Shown: positions 1-6,698, counted from the first letter of the stretch. The stretch is DNA of 6,698 bases from Pseudomonadota bacterium (GCA_030673585.1 DAOVIU010000059.1:1-6698); one strand, 5' to 3'. The notes: generated from the sequence alone by a model not told the origin. Numbers and translations: made by a program.

Positions 1-458
1 AGGATAGACTCGATAAAATGCAAGTGCCACACGCCCTTTACCCAGCCTAGCTGGCCCACCCTCTCGGAGGTGTATTCGCCGCCGGCTCCCTTGGGCCCAC
101 CGAAAACAGCAAAGAACAGACCCAGCATGAAAAGCAAAGCGGTTAGAACCCCGAGACTCTTGGAAAAGGATATCTTCAGGGGAACACGGAGTTCTCTATC
201 GAGCTCCAGGAGCATTATGACAAAAATGATGAGCATCATTACGGCCCCGGCGTACACGAGGACCTGAATGATGGCGATGAAAGGACTCTGAAGGAGGACG
301 AACAGGACCGCTGTACACAGAAAGGTTAGGATGAGGAAAAGGGCTGAGTGGATCGGATTCCTCTGGGTTACCATGAGAATCGCGCCGAGGATGGCGAAAG
401 AGGCCGTTCCGAGAAAAATCAACCACTGGAAGATGGTGCTAATATTCTGTTCAAACAT
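1..458 (-). CDS. nuoJ: NADH-quinone oxidoreductase subunit J (NuoJ), 3' end cut by window edge
   Basis: NuoJ is a small membrane-arm subunit of complex I, next to NuoH and NuoK, and contributes to proton translocation. The frame opens with ATG at 458 and stays open to base 1, giving 152 visible residues. Four hydrophobic segments are visible, at about 10-31, 37-57, 61-84 and 101-120. The third carries the NuoJ hallmark QVLVYAGAVMMLIIFVIMLL (residues 65-84), whose YAGA stretch is the bend in the third helix of the family. The start is supported by a purine-rich ribosome site GAGAGGG ending five bases before the ATG. The next upstream gene is nuoI, after a 98-base spacer that is the largest in the operon. 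The visible part ends at a segment that should align with the last conserved helix, so the remainder and nuoK should lie left of the window. Confidence 0.94.
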   Translation of the reverse strand, partial: MFEQNISTIFQWLIFLGTASFAILGAILMVTQRNPIHSALFLILTFLCTAVLFVLLQSPFIAIIQVLVYAGAVMMLIIFVIMLLELDRELRVPLKISFSKSLGVLTALLFMLGLFFAVFGGPKGAGGEYTSERVGQLGWVKGVWHLHFIESI

Positions 459-556
459 GGAGACCCTCTCAGGGAAATCTATTGCTCTAACTGTTGAGGG
501 AAAGGTTACTAAATTTCAAAATCCAAATGTCAAAGGTATCCCTCGTCTTCGAGAAA
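459..556. other. nuoI-nuoJ intergenic spacer, AT-rich
   Basis: This 98-base spacer is the longest non-coding stretch in the window and is clearly more AT-rich than the genes around it. It contains a 7-bp periodic repeat (507-534), flanked by a 6-bp inverted repeat, GAGGGA at 496-501 and TCCCTC at 539-544. The nuoJ ribosome site sits at its left end. That site overlaps a very short inverted repeat (CCCT, three-base loop, AGGG, at 464-474), too weak to call regulatory. No intrinsic terminator is visible: no GC-rich stem is followed by a T-run on the minus strand. Read-through from nuoI into nuoJ is therefore expected. Confidence 0.7.
507..534 (-). repeat. 7-bp periodic imperfect tandem repeat (consensus TTTGRNW on the coding strand)
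   Basis: On the minus strand, three consecutive heptamers start with TTTG: TTTGACA (534-528), TTTGGAT (527-521) and TTTGAAA (520-514). A fourth, degenerate unit, TTTAGTA, follows at 513-507. The phase is exactly seven bases with no indel. The first unit also contains a perfect TTGACA hexamer. The stretch is AT-rich and fits no coding frame. It could be a remnant of a dispersed intergenic repeat or chance low-complexity sequence; the sequence alone cannot decide. Confidence 0.5.
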
Positions 557-970
557 TCAGGGATTCAGCTTCTTCTGATCCACCAAAAAGGTGGTGTTGA
601 AAATGAAATCGGAACGCTCATATTGCACGTACTCATAATTCCTGCCCATCTTTATCGCGTTTACCGGGCAAATCTCCTCACAGAAGCCGCAAAAGATACA
701 CCTGGTCCCATCGATCTCGTAAACCCTGGGAACCCGGTTTCCATCCTCGTATTCCTCTGCCTCCACGTAGATGCAATTGGAGGGGCAGACTGCCTCGCAA
801 AGGCCGCAGGCCACACATTGGGTAGAACCGTCCTCCCTCTGTTCGAAATAATGAATACCCCGCCATCTATCCGTCATCTCAACCCTTTCTTCCGGGTACT
901 GTCTGGCAAAGGGCTTCGAAAAGAAGTACTTGAGGGTAACGGCCAACCCTTTCAAGAGGGGAACAATCAT
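557..970 (-). CDS. nuoI: NADH-quinone oxidoreductase subunit I (NuoI), 2x[4Fe-4S] ferredoxin-like
   Basis: NuoI is the 8Fe ferredoxin subunit of the peripheral arm. Its clusters N6a and N6b carry electrons from NuoG/NuoD territory to cluster N2 in NuoB. The 137-residue protein has both complete motifs: CVACGLCEAVCP with C52, C55, C58 and C62, and CIFCGFCEEICP with C91, C94, C97 and C101. The N-terminal amphipathic stretch (about residues 1-25, LLKGLAVTLKYFF followed by RQYPEE) is the usual membrane-surface anchor of the family. Length and spacing are normal for a bacterial NuoI. The ATG at 970 is preceded by GAGGAG about ten bases upstream, and no better in-frame start is seen. It lies 46 bases after nuoH and is probably co-transcribed. 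No residue loss or frameshift is visible. Confidence 0.97.
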   Translation of the reverse strand: MIVPLLKGLAVTLKYFFSKPFARQYPEERVEMTDRWRGIHYFEQREDGSTQCVACGLCEAVCPSNCIYVEAEEYEDGNRVPRVYEIDGTRCIFCGFCEEICPVNAIKMGRNYEYVQYERSDFIFNTTFLVDQKKLNP

Positions 971-1016
971 CGCCTTTTCTCTCCTCTATCGCCTTCCACA
1001 GCCCCTTCCATGAGGG

Positions 1017-2027
1017 CTACTTGACGAGAAGAACGACCCCTGTGACCAACACATTGATCAGGGCCAGGGGAAACATGAACTTCCAACCAAACTTCATGAT
1101 CTGGTCATACCGAAGCCTCGGATAGGTAGCTCGGATCCAGATACAGACAAAGACCAGGACAAAGATCTTTGCCAGAAACCAGAGCCACCCCGGAATGAAT
1201 GACAGGGCCGGTACAATCGGATGCCATCCACCCAAGAAGAGCGTAACAGCAACGGCCGGCATGACGATCATATGGGCGTATTCGGCTATGAAATAGAGGG
1301 AAAACTTCATGCTACTGAATTCGATGTTGAATCCACAGGCCAGCTCCGACTCAGCCTCCGGCATATCAAAAGGTACTCGGGCTAGTTCCGCCAGTCCCCC
1401 CACGAAGAAAAGGAGAAAAGCTACCGGTTGCAAAAAGACATTCCAGTGCCAGAAACCTCCTGCCTGGGTCAGGACGATTTCCCTGAGATTAAGGGTCTGG
1501 GATATCATTAATACCCCGATAAGGGCTACACCTATGAAGACCTCATAGCTGATCATCTGGGCAGCAGCCCGCAGAGATCCCGTGACACCGTACTTGTTCC
1601 CGGAAGCCCATCCTCCCAAGACCACACCAAACTCTCCAATTGAGCTGATGGCAAACAGATACAGGAGTCCCATGTCTATGTCGGCCACCACCAGCTTTAT
1701 CTCCCTTCCCAGGAGCCCTATCTTGTTCCCGAAGGGGATCACCGCTGCCAGACAGAGTACCGAAATTACGGATATGGCCGGGGCCATCATGAAGACAACC
1801 CTATCGGCCCTGGCTGGAACCAGATCCTCCTTGAAAAATGCCTTAACCCCATCCGCGATGGGCTGCAAAAGACCGAAGGGGCCGACCCGATTGGGACCGT
1901 ATCGGACCTGGATATGTCCCAGGACTTTCCTCTCGAACAGGGTATTGTAGGCAGTCAGGAGAAGGAGTACGACGAAGACCACCAGGCTCTTGGCTACGAC
2001 TTCGATAACCACGTAAAGAAGTTCCAT
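1017..2027 (-). CDS. nuoH: NADH-quinone oxidoreductase subunit H (NuoH)
   Basis: NuoH is the membrane subunit that forms most of the quinone-binding chamber and links the peripheral arm to the proton channels. The 336-residue product has about eight hydrophobic helices and normal family length. Signature regions are present: FERKVLGHIQVRYGPNRVG (31-49), the GEFGVVLGGWASGNKY loop (131-146) followed by RAAAQMISYE, the acidic quinone-site loop PFDMPEAESEL (219-229, with E224, E226 and E228), and RATYPRLRYDQIMKFGWK (299-316). After the acidic loop it reads FNIEFSSMKF, where E. coli has YHIEYSGMKF; a Ser replacing that Gly is, from memory, common in the former Deltaproteobacteria. The ATG at 2027 is separated from the nuoG stop codon by one base, and GGAGAGG inside the last nuoG codons lies seven bases upstream. 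Translation is therefore probably coupled to nuoG. Confidence 0.98.
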   Translation of the reverse strand: MELLYVVIEVVAKSLVVFVVLLLLTAYNTLFERKVLGHIQVRYGPNRVGPFGLLQPIADGVKAFFKEDLVPARADRVVFMMAPAISVISVLCLAAVIPFGNKIGLLGREIKLVVADIDMGLLYLFAISSIGEFGVVLGGWASGNKYGVTGSLRAAAQMISYEVFIGVALIGVLMISQTLNLREIVLTQAGGFWHWNVFLQPVAFLLFFVGGLAELARVPFDMPEAESELACGFNIEFSSMKFSLYFIAEYAHMIVMPAVAVTLFLGGWHPIVPALSFIPGWLWFLAKIFVLVFVCIWIRATYPRLRYDQIMKFGWKFMFPLALINVLVTGVVLLVK

Positions 2028-2028
2028 G

Positions 2029-4698
2029 CTAGATCCTCTCCACCTTTACCACGCATGCCTTATATTCGGGTATTCCGGAAAGGGGATCGAATTCCCCTGA
2101 AAGGACCTCATTGAGCTCGATATCGTAAAATGATGGTGCCAAGTAGACCATCCCCCTGGCAACGCGATCTGAAAAACGAGCCCTTGTTTCGATCCGACCC
2201 CTGCGGGAAGTCAGGCGAAGGCGATCTCCATCAGATATCCCGCGAGTTGCCCCATCCTCCGGGTGAATCTCAAGGGCAGTCTCCGGATACCACTTTGCCA
2301 GCCCGAGGGCTCTTCTCTCCTTCGTTCCGATCGCGTAGTTGTAGAGGACCCTCCCCACTGAAAGCCACAGCGGGAAATCCTTCCCGGGCCTCTCCCCGGG
2401 TTCCCGATACTGAACCGGGAAAAAGCGCCCTCCCCCGTTGGAGAATCCGTCACTGTAGAGGACGGGAGTTCCCGGGTGGTTCCGCTCAGGACACGGCCAT
2501 TGGATCCCGCCGGCTTCAAGATTCCCGTAATCCATACCCTGGAAAAGAGGAGCCAGGGAGGCCATTTCCGAGAAAATCTCCGACGGGTGATGATACTCCA
2601 TGGGATGATCCATCTGGGAGGCCAGGGCGGAGATAATCTCCCATTCGGCCTTCCCACCCAGAGGGGAAATTGCCCGGCGCACCCGTTGTACTCTCCGTTC
2701 CATGCTCGTAAAAGTCCCGTCCTTTTCAGCAAAGGTGGCCCCGGGAAGAACCACATCCGCCTTTTGGGCCGTCTCCGTGGGGAAGGTATCGACGACCACC
2801 AGGAGCTCCAGCTTCTCCAGGGCTGCCTCCAGGCGTTTCTTATTGGGGAGGGTAATCAGGGGGTTTTCCCCCATCACGATGAGGCCTTTGATTTTCCCCG
2901 CCCCTATGCCATCGAACATCTCACCGAGGGAAAGGCCCGGTTTTACCGGGAGCTCTCCTCCCCAGGCGTTCTCAAATCTCTCGCGAACCCCTGGATCATC
3001 GATTCCCTGGTATCCGGGAAGATAGTTGGGGAGAGCGGCCATGTCGAAGGCCCCCTGACAGTTGCTCTGAGAACATAATGGATAGAGACCCCCTTGGTCC
3101 CTGCCGACATTTCCCGTAACCAGGGCCAGGTTGGCGAGGGCCTTCACGCCATCTGTTCCCCTCAGATGCCCGGTTATCCCCGATCCATAAGCGATGACAG
3201 CGTTCCCCGCATTCCCCAGGAGGTGTGCTGCCCTCCGAAGCTCCCCCGCCGGGATGCCCGTGAGCTTTTCCACGGATTCAGGCGTATAGGTGGAAACCGA
3301 TTTTTTCAGCTCGGTAAAACCGTGAGTCCTCTCCTTGACAAAAGTCCCATTCACGAGGTCTTCGTCGATGAGCGTCTTTATCAATCCATTGATCCAGGCC
3401 ACATCGCTTCCGGGAAACGGGCGAAGCCAGATATTTGCGTATTTTTCCAAGGAGGTCCTGCGGGGATCCACGAGAATCACCCGCGCATCGTTCCCCTGAA
3501 TGGCCTTGCGAATCTTGTGGGCAAAAATCAGGTTGTCCTCATCGGGGTCGGCCCCTACTATCAGCATCACATCGGCACCTACGACGCCATCCAACCCATT
3601 CGTCATAGCCCCAAAGCCCAAAGACTCGGATAACCCCACAAGGGTCGGGGCACCTCCCAAGCGAGCACCGCTGTCCACGTTGTTTGAGCCAAGAACGAGA
3701 CGCATCCATTTCTGAAGGAGATAGATCTCCTCATTTGTTCCCCGTGCAGGAGCAATGGCACCGATGCTCTCACCCCCGGACTTCTCCATGAGGGTCTTGA
3801 GCTTTTTCGAGACCAGGGAGAGGGCCACTTCCCAGGTTGCCTCTTGGAGTTTCTTCTTCTCCCTGATCAGAGGATGGATCAGCCGGTTGGGGTGGTGAAT
3901 GTAGTCATACCCGAAACGTCCCTCTACGCAGAGGCTGCCCTCGTTTACCCCAACACCCTCCCTGCTCGTCACCTTCATCACGCGCTTGCCATGGAGGACA
4001 TTCAGGTCCAGCTGACATCCGCATCCACAAAAGGTGCAGGTCGTCTGCACCCGTTCCATCTGCCAGACCCGACCCTTAACGGGACTGACGTTTTCGGTCA
4101 GGGCACCCACAGGACAGACATGGAGGCACTCACCGCAGGAGATGCATGCATCGGGGTTGATGGCCTCAACATGGGACTCAAATCCCCGATCAACCACATC
4201 GAGGACGTGGCATCCCGGAATCTCGATACAGGATTGGATGCATCGCAAACACATGACGCAACGATCCATCCATTGCTTGATGAGAGGCGTCCCGTAAGGA
4301 ATATCCGGCCGTTCAACCCTTTCCGAAATGTAGTCCTGCCTGTCGATCCCATACTGGTAGGTCAGGTTCTGAAGTTCGCATTCTCCCCCGGCATCGCAGA
4401 CCGGGCAATCCAGGGGATGCTGGATCAGCAGAAACTTCAAAGCATCCCTCCGCATCTCCTCCAAACGTTCCGTCCTGGTTTGAACGTTCATCCCCTCGAT
4501 CACCGGAGTGGCGCACGAGGGCATGGGTTTTTCGACACCCTCAATGTCGACGATACACATCCGGCAGGATTTGAGCCAGCTCAGCTTAGTCAGGTAGCAG
4601 AGGGTGGGAATGTAAATTCCATGCTCCTTGGCTGTCTCCAGAATGGTTGTCCCATCCCGAGCAGTAATCTGCTTGCCATCAATCGTTGCGTTTATCAT
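2029..4698 (-). CDS. nuoG: NADH-quinone oxidoreductase subunit G (NuoG), formate-dehydrogenase-like, catalytic residues replaced
   Basis: This 889-residue peripheral-arm subunit carries electrons through Fe-S clusters. Domains in order: a [2Fe-2S] ferredoxin domain (C34, C45, C48, C62); a His-ligated [4Fe-4S] site (H94, C98, C101, C107); an 8-Cys ferredoxin-like domain (C147, C150, C153, C157; C185, C188, C191, C195); a further [4Fe-4S] site at the start of the molybdopterin fold (C221, C224, C228, C257); the molybdopterin oxidoreductase core (about 270-740); and the C-terminal dinucleotide-binding domain (about 775-889, with VGRVLYNY and SRRGRI). The last three read like an FDH alpha subunit, for example VKALANLALVTGNVGR (518-533) and AALPNYLPGYQ (554-564). 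The positions matching E. coli FdhH Lys44, Sec140, His141 and Arg333 are E259, G348, G349 and C542, so formate oxidation is not expected. The alternative, a non-Nuo oxidoreductase alpha subunit, is unlikely given nuoH one base downstream. GAGG lies seven bases before the ATG. Confidence 0.93.
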   Translation of the reverse strand: MINATIDGKQITARDGTTILETAKEHGIYIPTLCYLTKLSWLKSCRMCIVDIEGVEKPMPSCATPVIEGMNVQTRTERLEEMRRDALKFLLIQHPLDCPVCDAGGECELQNLTYQYGIDRQDYISERVERPDIPYGTPLIKQWMDRCVMCLRCIQSCIEIPGCHVLDVVDRGFESHVEAINPDACISCGECLHVCPVGALTENVSPVKGRVWQMERVQTTCTFCGCGCQLDLNVLHGKRVMKVTSREGVGVNEGSLCVEGRFGYDYIHHPNRLIHPLIREKKKLQEATWEVALSLVSKKLKTLMEKSGGESIGAIAPARGTNEEIYLLQKWMRLVLGSNNVDSGARLGGAPTLVGLSESLGFGAMTNGLDGVVGADVMLIVGADPDEDNLIFAHKIRKAIQGNDARVILVDPRRTSLEKYANIWLRPFPGSDVAWINGLIKTLIDEDLVNGTFVKERTHGFTELKKSVSTYTPESVEKLTGIPAGELRRAAHLLGNAGNAVIAYGSGITGHLRGTDGVKALANLALVTGNVGRDQGGLYPLCSQSNCQGAFDMAALPNYLPGYQGIDDPGVRERFENAWGGELPVKPGLSLGEMFDGIGAGKIKGLIVMGENPLITLPNKKRLEAALEKLELLVVVDTFPTETAQKADVVLPGATFAEKDGTFTSMERRVQRVRRAISPLGGKAEWEIISALASQMDHPMEYHHPSEIFSEMASLAPLFQGMDYGNLEAGGIQWPCPERNHPGTPVLYSDGFSNGGGRFFPVQYREPGERPGKDFPLWLSVGRVLYNYAIGTKERRALGLAKWYPETALEIHPEDGATRGISDGDRLRLTSRRGRIETRARFSDRVARGMVYLAPSFYDIELNEVLSGEFDPLSGIPEYKACVVKVERI

Positions 4699-4722
4699 CC
4701 TCTATCCTCAATAATGTGCCCC

Positions 4723-4739
4723 TTTCGGATTCACCGAAA
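4723..4739 (-). other. Small hairpin in the flavoprotein-nuoG spacer
   Basis: In the 54-base spacer the plus strand reads TTTCGG (4723-4728), a five-base loop ATTCA, then CCGAAA (4734-4739): a perfect 6-bp stem. On the transcribed strand it is followed by GGGGCACAT, not by a U-run, so it is not an intrinsic terminator. It lies upstream of the nuoG ribosome site (GAGG at 4706-4709) without covering it. It could be an mRNA processing or stability element, or chance. Confidence 0.35.
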
Positions 4740-4752
4740 CCTTGATCGCGCC

Positions 4753-6698
4753 TTATGCTTTGGGGCCCAGCACCACCAGACCGATCCGGTAGCACCTCAG
4801 ACACCGTTCGGCTTCTTCCCGGGCTACCGGAATGGGAAACCCGATTTCTACTTCGGCAAAGGTGTGGCGTCGTTCCTCGGGGTCCAACATGTCGAGATGC
4901 CGTCGCTCCATTCCCCCCACCATGCCCACATCTTCGTCCTCATCGTAAACCCCGATGGTTGCCATCAAATCTTCCAGCCTATCTTCATCGGATGGTACGA
5001 GGGGTTCTCCCCTCAGGTACCTATCAATCCTATCCGCGGCCCTTTTTCCATTTCCGGCGGCCCTGACAAGTACGTCAGGCCCCGTCACGCAGTCCCCCGC
5101 GGAAAAGATCCCTGGAAGGGAAGTCTCGAAGGATTCCTCATTGATCACCAGGGTCTGCCACTTCGTGGTCTCGATCTCGGTCATCCCCTCCAGAAAGCGG
5201 AGATCGATGCCCTGGCCAATGGCCGGAATGACGATATCACAGTCGATGAAGAACTCCGACCCGGGAACAGGAATCGGTCGTCTTCTCCCGCTTTCATCGG
5301 GTTCTCCGAGCTCCATACGGATACACTCCACGCCGACCACCTTTCCGCCTTTGGCCACAACCTTTACCGGATTGCACAGGAAATGGAACTTCACCTGCTC
5401 CTCTTCCGCATCCCGAATCTCCACGTCGTCAGCCGGCATCTCCTTACGGGATCGCCGGTAAACCAGATTCACATCGGACTTGCCGATGCGAAACGAAGAT
5501 CGGACACAGTCGATTGCTACGTTTCCTCCTCCGACCACCACGACCTTCTTGCCTTCAGGATAGGGATCCTTCCCCTGGTTAATCTCGAGAAGGTATTTGA
5601 CCCCCGGGATGAACCCCTTGTACCCGGCGTCCTCACCTTCCACCCTCATGGGCGTATTGGTCTGAGCACCCACACCGGTAAATATGGCTTTATACTCCTG
5701 GGCGATTTCACCCAGGGTGATATCTTTCCCCACCTCCGTGTTGTAGCGAATCTCAACTCCCATCTCCTGAATGATCTCTACCTCGCGGTTGAGAATGTCC
5801 CGCGGCAGACGATAATCCGGAATCCCCCAAGCGGCCATGCCCCCTGGAGCACCGAATCGTTCAAACACGGTGACGGGGTACCCCATCTGCGCCAGGTAGT
5901 ATGCGCAGGTAACACCGGCCGGTCCCGCCCCCACGACCGCAACGCGATCCTCCTTTTTCACCTCGGGGATTTTCAGAGGAGGGGTGTGGCGCCTCTCCAG
6001 TTCCCAGTCCGCCACAAACCGTTTCAGGTATTTGATGGAAATCGATTCGTCGAGATTTGCCCTCCGACAATTGGATTCGCAAGGCCGAATGCATACACGA
6101 CCCAATGTCCCGGGAAGGCAGGCCATGTTCCGTATCACATCCAGGGATTCGTCGAACTTGTGCTCCTTGATACACTCCACATAGGTCGGAACATCGAGGT
6201 GGGAAGGACAGGCATTGGAGCACGGAGCTACGGTCTTCGCCTTGTAGTTTTCGGCGAGTACCTCTTTCTTGTCTTTAATGACCCTGAGAAACTCCTCTTT
6301 GAAATACTGGAGGCAGTGCAGGAGGGCAATGGTACCGGTCTGACCAACCTGGCATTTGGAGCTTTCCCGGATCAGGCTCCCAAGGGATTCCATCTTTTCC
6401 AGGTCGGCACGGGTTCCGCGGCCATGGGTGATCCCCTTGAGGATTGTCAGGATTACCCGGGTTCCCACTCTGCAGGGAATGCATTTCCCGCAGGACTCCT
6501 TCTGAACGGCCACCATGTAAGCCCGGCACATATCCACGATGCTGACGTCGGCATCCCTGACCGCCAGACCTTCCCAACCCATGAAGGCCTTGATCTCGTT
6601 CTCACCGTCATAGTCGGGGGGGAGATTTAATCCCGGGACCTCCGCAAATTCCTCCGGTGATTTTCCGCGATTGTCAACGATCCGTCCTTGCCAACTGG
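4753..6698 (-). CDS. NuoF-type 4Fe-4S domain fused to GltD/NfnB-like FAD-NAD(P)H oxidoreductase, 5' end cut by window edge
   Basis: The frame is open from the right edge to the TAA at 4753, giving 647 visible residues. The ATG at 6582 is probably internal, because the 38 codons before it are in frame and lead smoothly into the domain (GENEIKAFMGWEG). Numbering from that Met: residues about 25-95 are the NuoF C-terminal cluster domain, with SCGKCIPC (C31, C34, C37) and a fourth ligand C77, matching the cluster N3 spacing. Residues about 115-200 are the GltD-type Fe-S domain (C121, C125, C164, C168, C172). An FAD-binding Rossmann motif GAGPAG is at 218-223, with E241 ending the second strand. 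The nucleotide-binding GGGNVA is at 351-356, followed by YRRSRKEMPA (375-384), whose arginines suggest NADPH. The closing FAD motif includes AGD at 495-497. The C-terminus has a CLRC pair (C594, C597). It probably feeds electrons to NuoG. A stand-alone SfrB-like reductase is the alternative. The start and any FMN domain lie outside the window. Confidence 0.88.
   Translation of the reverse strand, partial: SWQGRIVDNRGKSPEEFAEVPGLNLPPDYDGENEIKAFMGWEGLAVRDADVSIVDMCRAYMVAVQKESCGKCIPCRVGTRVILTILKGITHGRGTRADLEKMESLGSLIRESSKCQVGQTGTIALLHCLQYFKEEFLRVIKDKKEVLAENYKAKTVAPCSNACPSHLDVPTYVECIKEHKFDESLDVIRNMACLPGTLGRVCIRPCESNCRRANLDESISIKYLKRFVADWELERRHTPPLKIPEVKKEDRVAVVGAGPAGVTCAYYLAQMGYPVTVFERFGAPGGMAAWGIPDYRLPRDILNREVEIIQEMGVEIRYNTEVGKDITLGEIAQEYKAIFTGVGAQTNTPMRVEGEDAGYKGFIPGVKYLLEINQGKDPYPEGKKVVVVGGGNVAIDCVRSSFRIGKSDVNLVYRRSRKEMPADDVEIRDAEEEQVKFHFLCNPVKVVAKGGKVVGVECIRMELGEPDESGRRRPIPVPGSEFFIDCDIVIPAIGQGIDLRFLEGMTEIETTKWQTLVINEESFETSLPGIFSAGDCVTGPDVLVRAAGNGKRAADRIDRYLRGEPLVPSDEDRLEDLMATIGVYDEDEDVGMVGGMERRHLDMLDPEERRHTFAEVEIGFPIPVAREEAERCLRCYRIGLVVLGPKA

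Noticed and set aside
500..534. Possible internal promoter for nuoJ: a perfect TTGACA on the minus strand (533-528).
   Set aside because: At 16-17 base spacing the -10 candidates match only three of six TATAAT positions, and the hexamer belongs to the 7-bp repeat, so the match may be incidental.
494..1024. Plus-strand open frame of 176 codons opposite nuoI.
   Set aside because: The opposite strand encodes NuoI with two intact 4Fe-4S motifs and a ribosome site; the plus-strand translation is the mirror of it.
2130..3633. Several plus-strand open frames of 100-200 codons opposite nuoG.
   Set aside because: They lie entirely opposite conserved nuoG coding sequence, are Pro/Arg/Ser-rich as expected of antisense frames in GC-rich DNA, and show no family motif.
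2029..4698. Annotation as an active formate dehydrogenase alpha subunit (fdhA).
   Set aside because: The overall similarity is strong, but the Lys, Sec/Cys, His and Arg positions are Glu, Gly, Gly and Cys, and the gene sits one base from nuoH in a complex I operon.
4753..6582. Taking the ATG at 6582 as the true start of the flavoprotein gene.
   Set aside because: The frame stays open to the window edge, the upstream residues fit the domain, and this start would begin just before the NuoF-type cluster domain, removing its leading part. The gene is treated as 5' partial.
3844..6630. A 928-codon open frame on the plus strand, spanning the start of nuoG and nearly all of the flavoprotein gene.
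   Set aside because: It is in exact codon register with both minus-strand genes, so a stop can arise only where they use TTA, CTA or TCA codons, which they largely avoid. Its translation shows no recognisable domain or plausible composition, while the minus strand encodes clear Fe-S, FAD and molybdopterin motifs. It is an antisense shadow.

Overview
The window lies inside an operon for respiratory complex I (NADH-quinone oxidoreductase, Nuo). All genes are on the minus strand, so transcription runs from base 6698 towards base 1. In transcription order they are: a flavoprotein (4753-6698, 5' end outside the window), nuoG (2029-4698), nuoH (1017-2027), nuoI (557-970) and nuoJ (1-458, 3' end outside the window). 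The G-H-I-J order is the standard bacterial one. The missing genes (A-E upstream, K-N downstream) would be expected beyond the edges. Nearly all the DNA is coding. The spacers are 54, 1, 46 and 98 bases, and no RNA genes, mobile elements or CRISPR arrays are visible.

The unusual part is the input end of the enzyme. A normal operon has nuoF (NADH and FMN binding) directly before nuoG. Here that position holds a fusion: a NuoF-type C-terminal 4Fe-4S domain joined to a GltD/NfnB-like FAD and NAD(P)H oxidoreductase. The nuoG product is also atypical. It is nearly a complete formate dehydrogenase (FDH) alpha subunit, with all the Fe-S cysteines and the whole molybdopterin-type fold. However, every residue aligned with the FDH catalytic set (Lys, Sec/Cys, His, Arg) has been replaced. 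The simplest model is that the flavoprotein takes electrons from a pyridine nucleotide, possibly NADPH, and passes them along the NuoG and NuoI clusters to quinone at NuoH. NuoJ belongs to the proton-pumping membrane arm. The FDH-like domain would be structural. The flavoprotein and NuoG together resemble, in domain content, the SfrAB-type NADPH oxidoreductase described in Geobacter; this is from memory and was not checked by alignment.

The organism is probably an anaerobic or facultative bacterium of moderately high GC. A Desulfobacterota (former Deltaproteobacteria) lineage is the best guess, from the FDH-like NuoG, the GltD-like partner and the NuoH sequence style. This is inference with low certainty. 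The nuoI-nuoJ spacer is AT-rich and holds a short 7-bp periodic repeat, the only non-coding structure of note.
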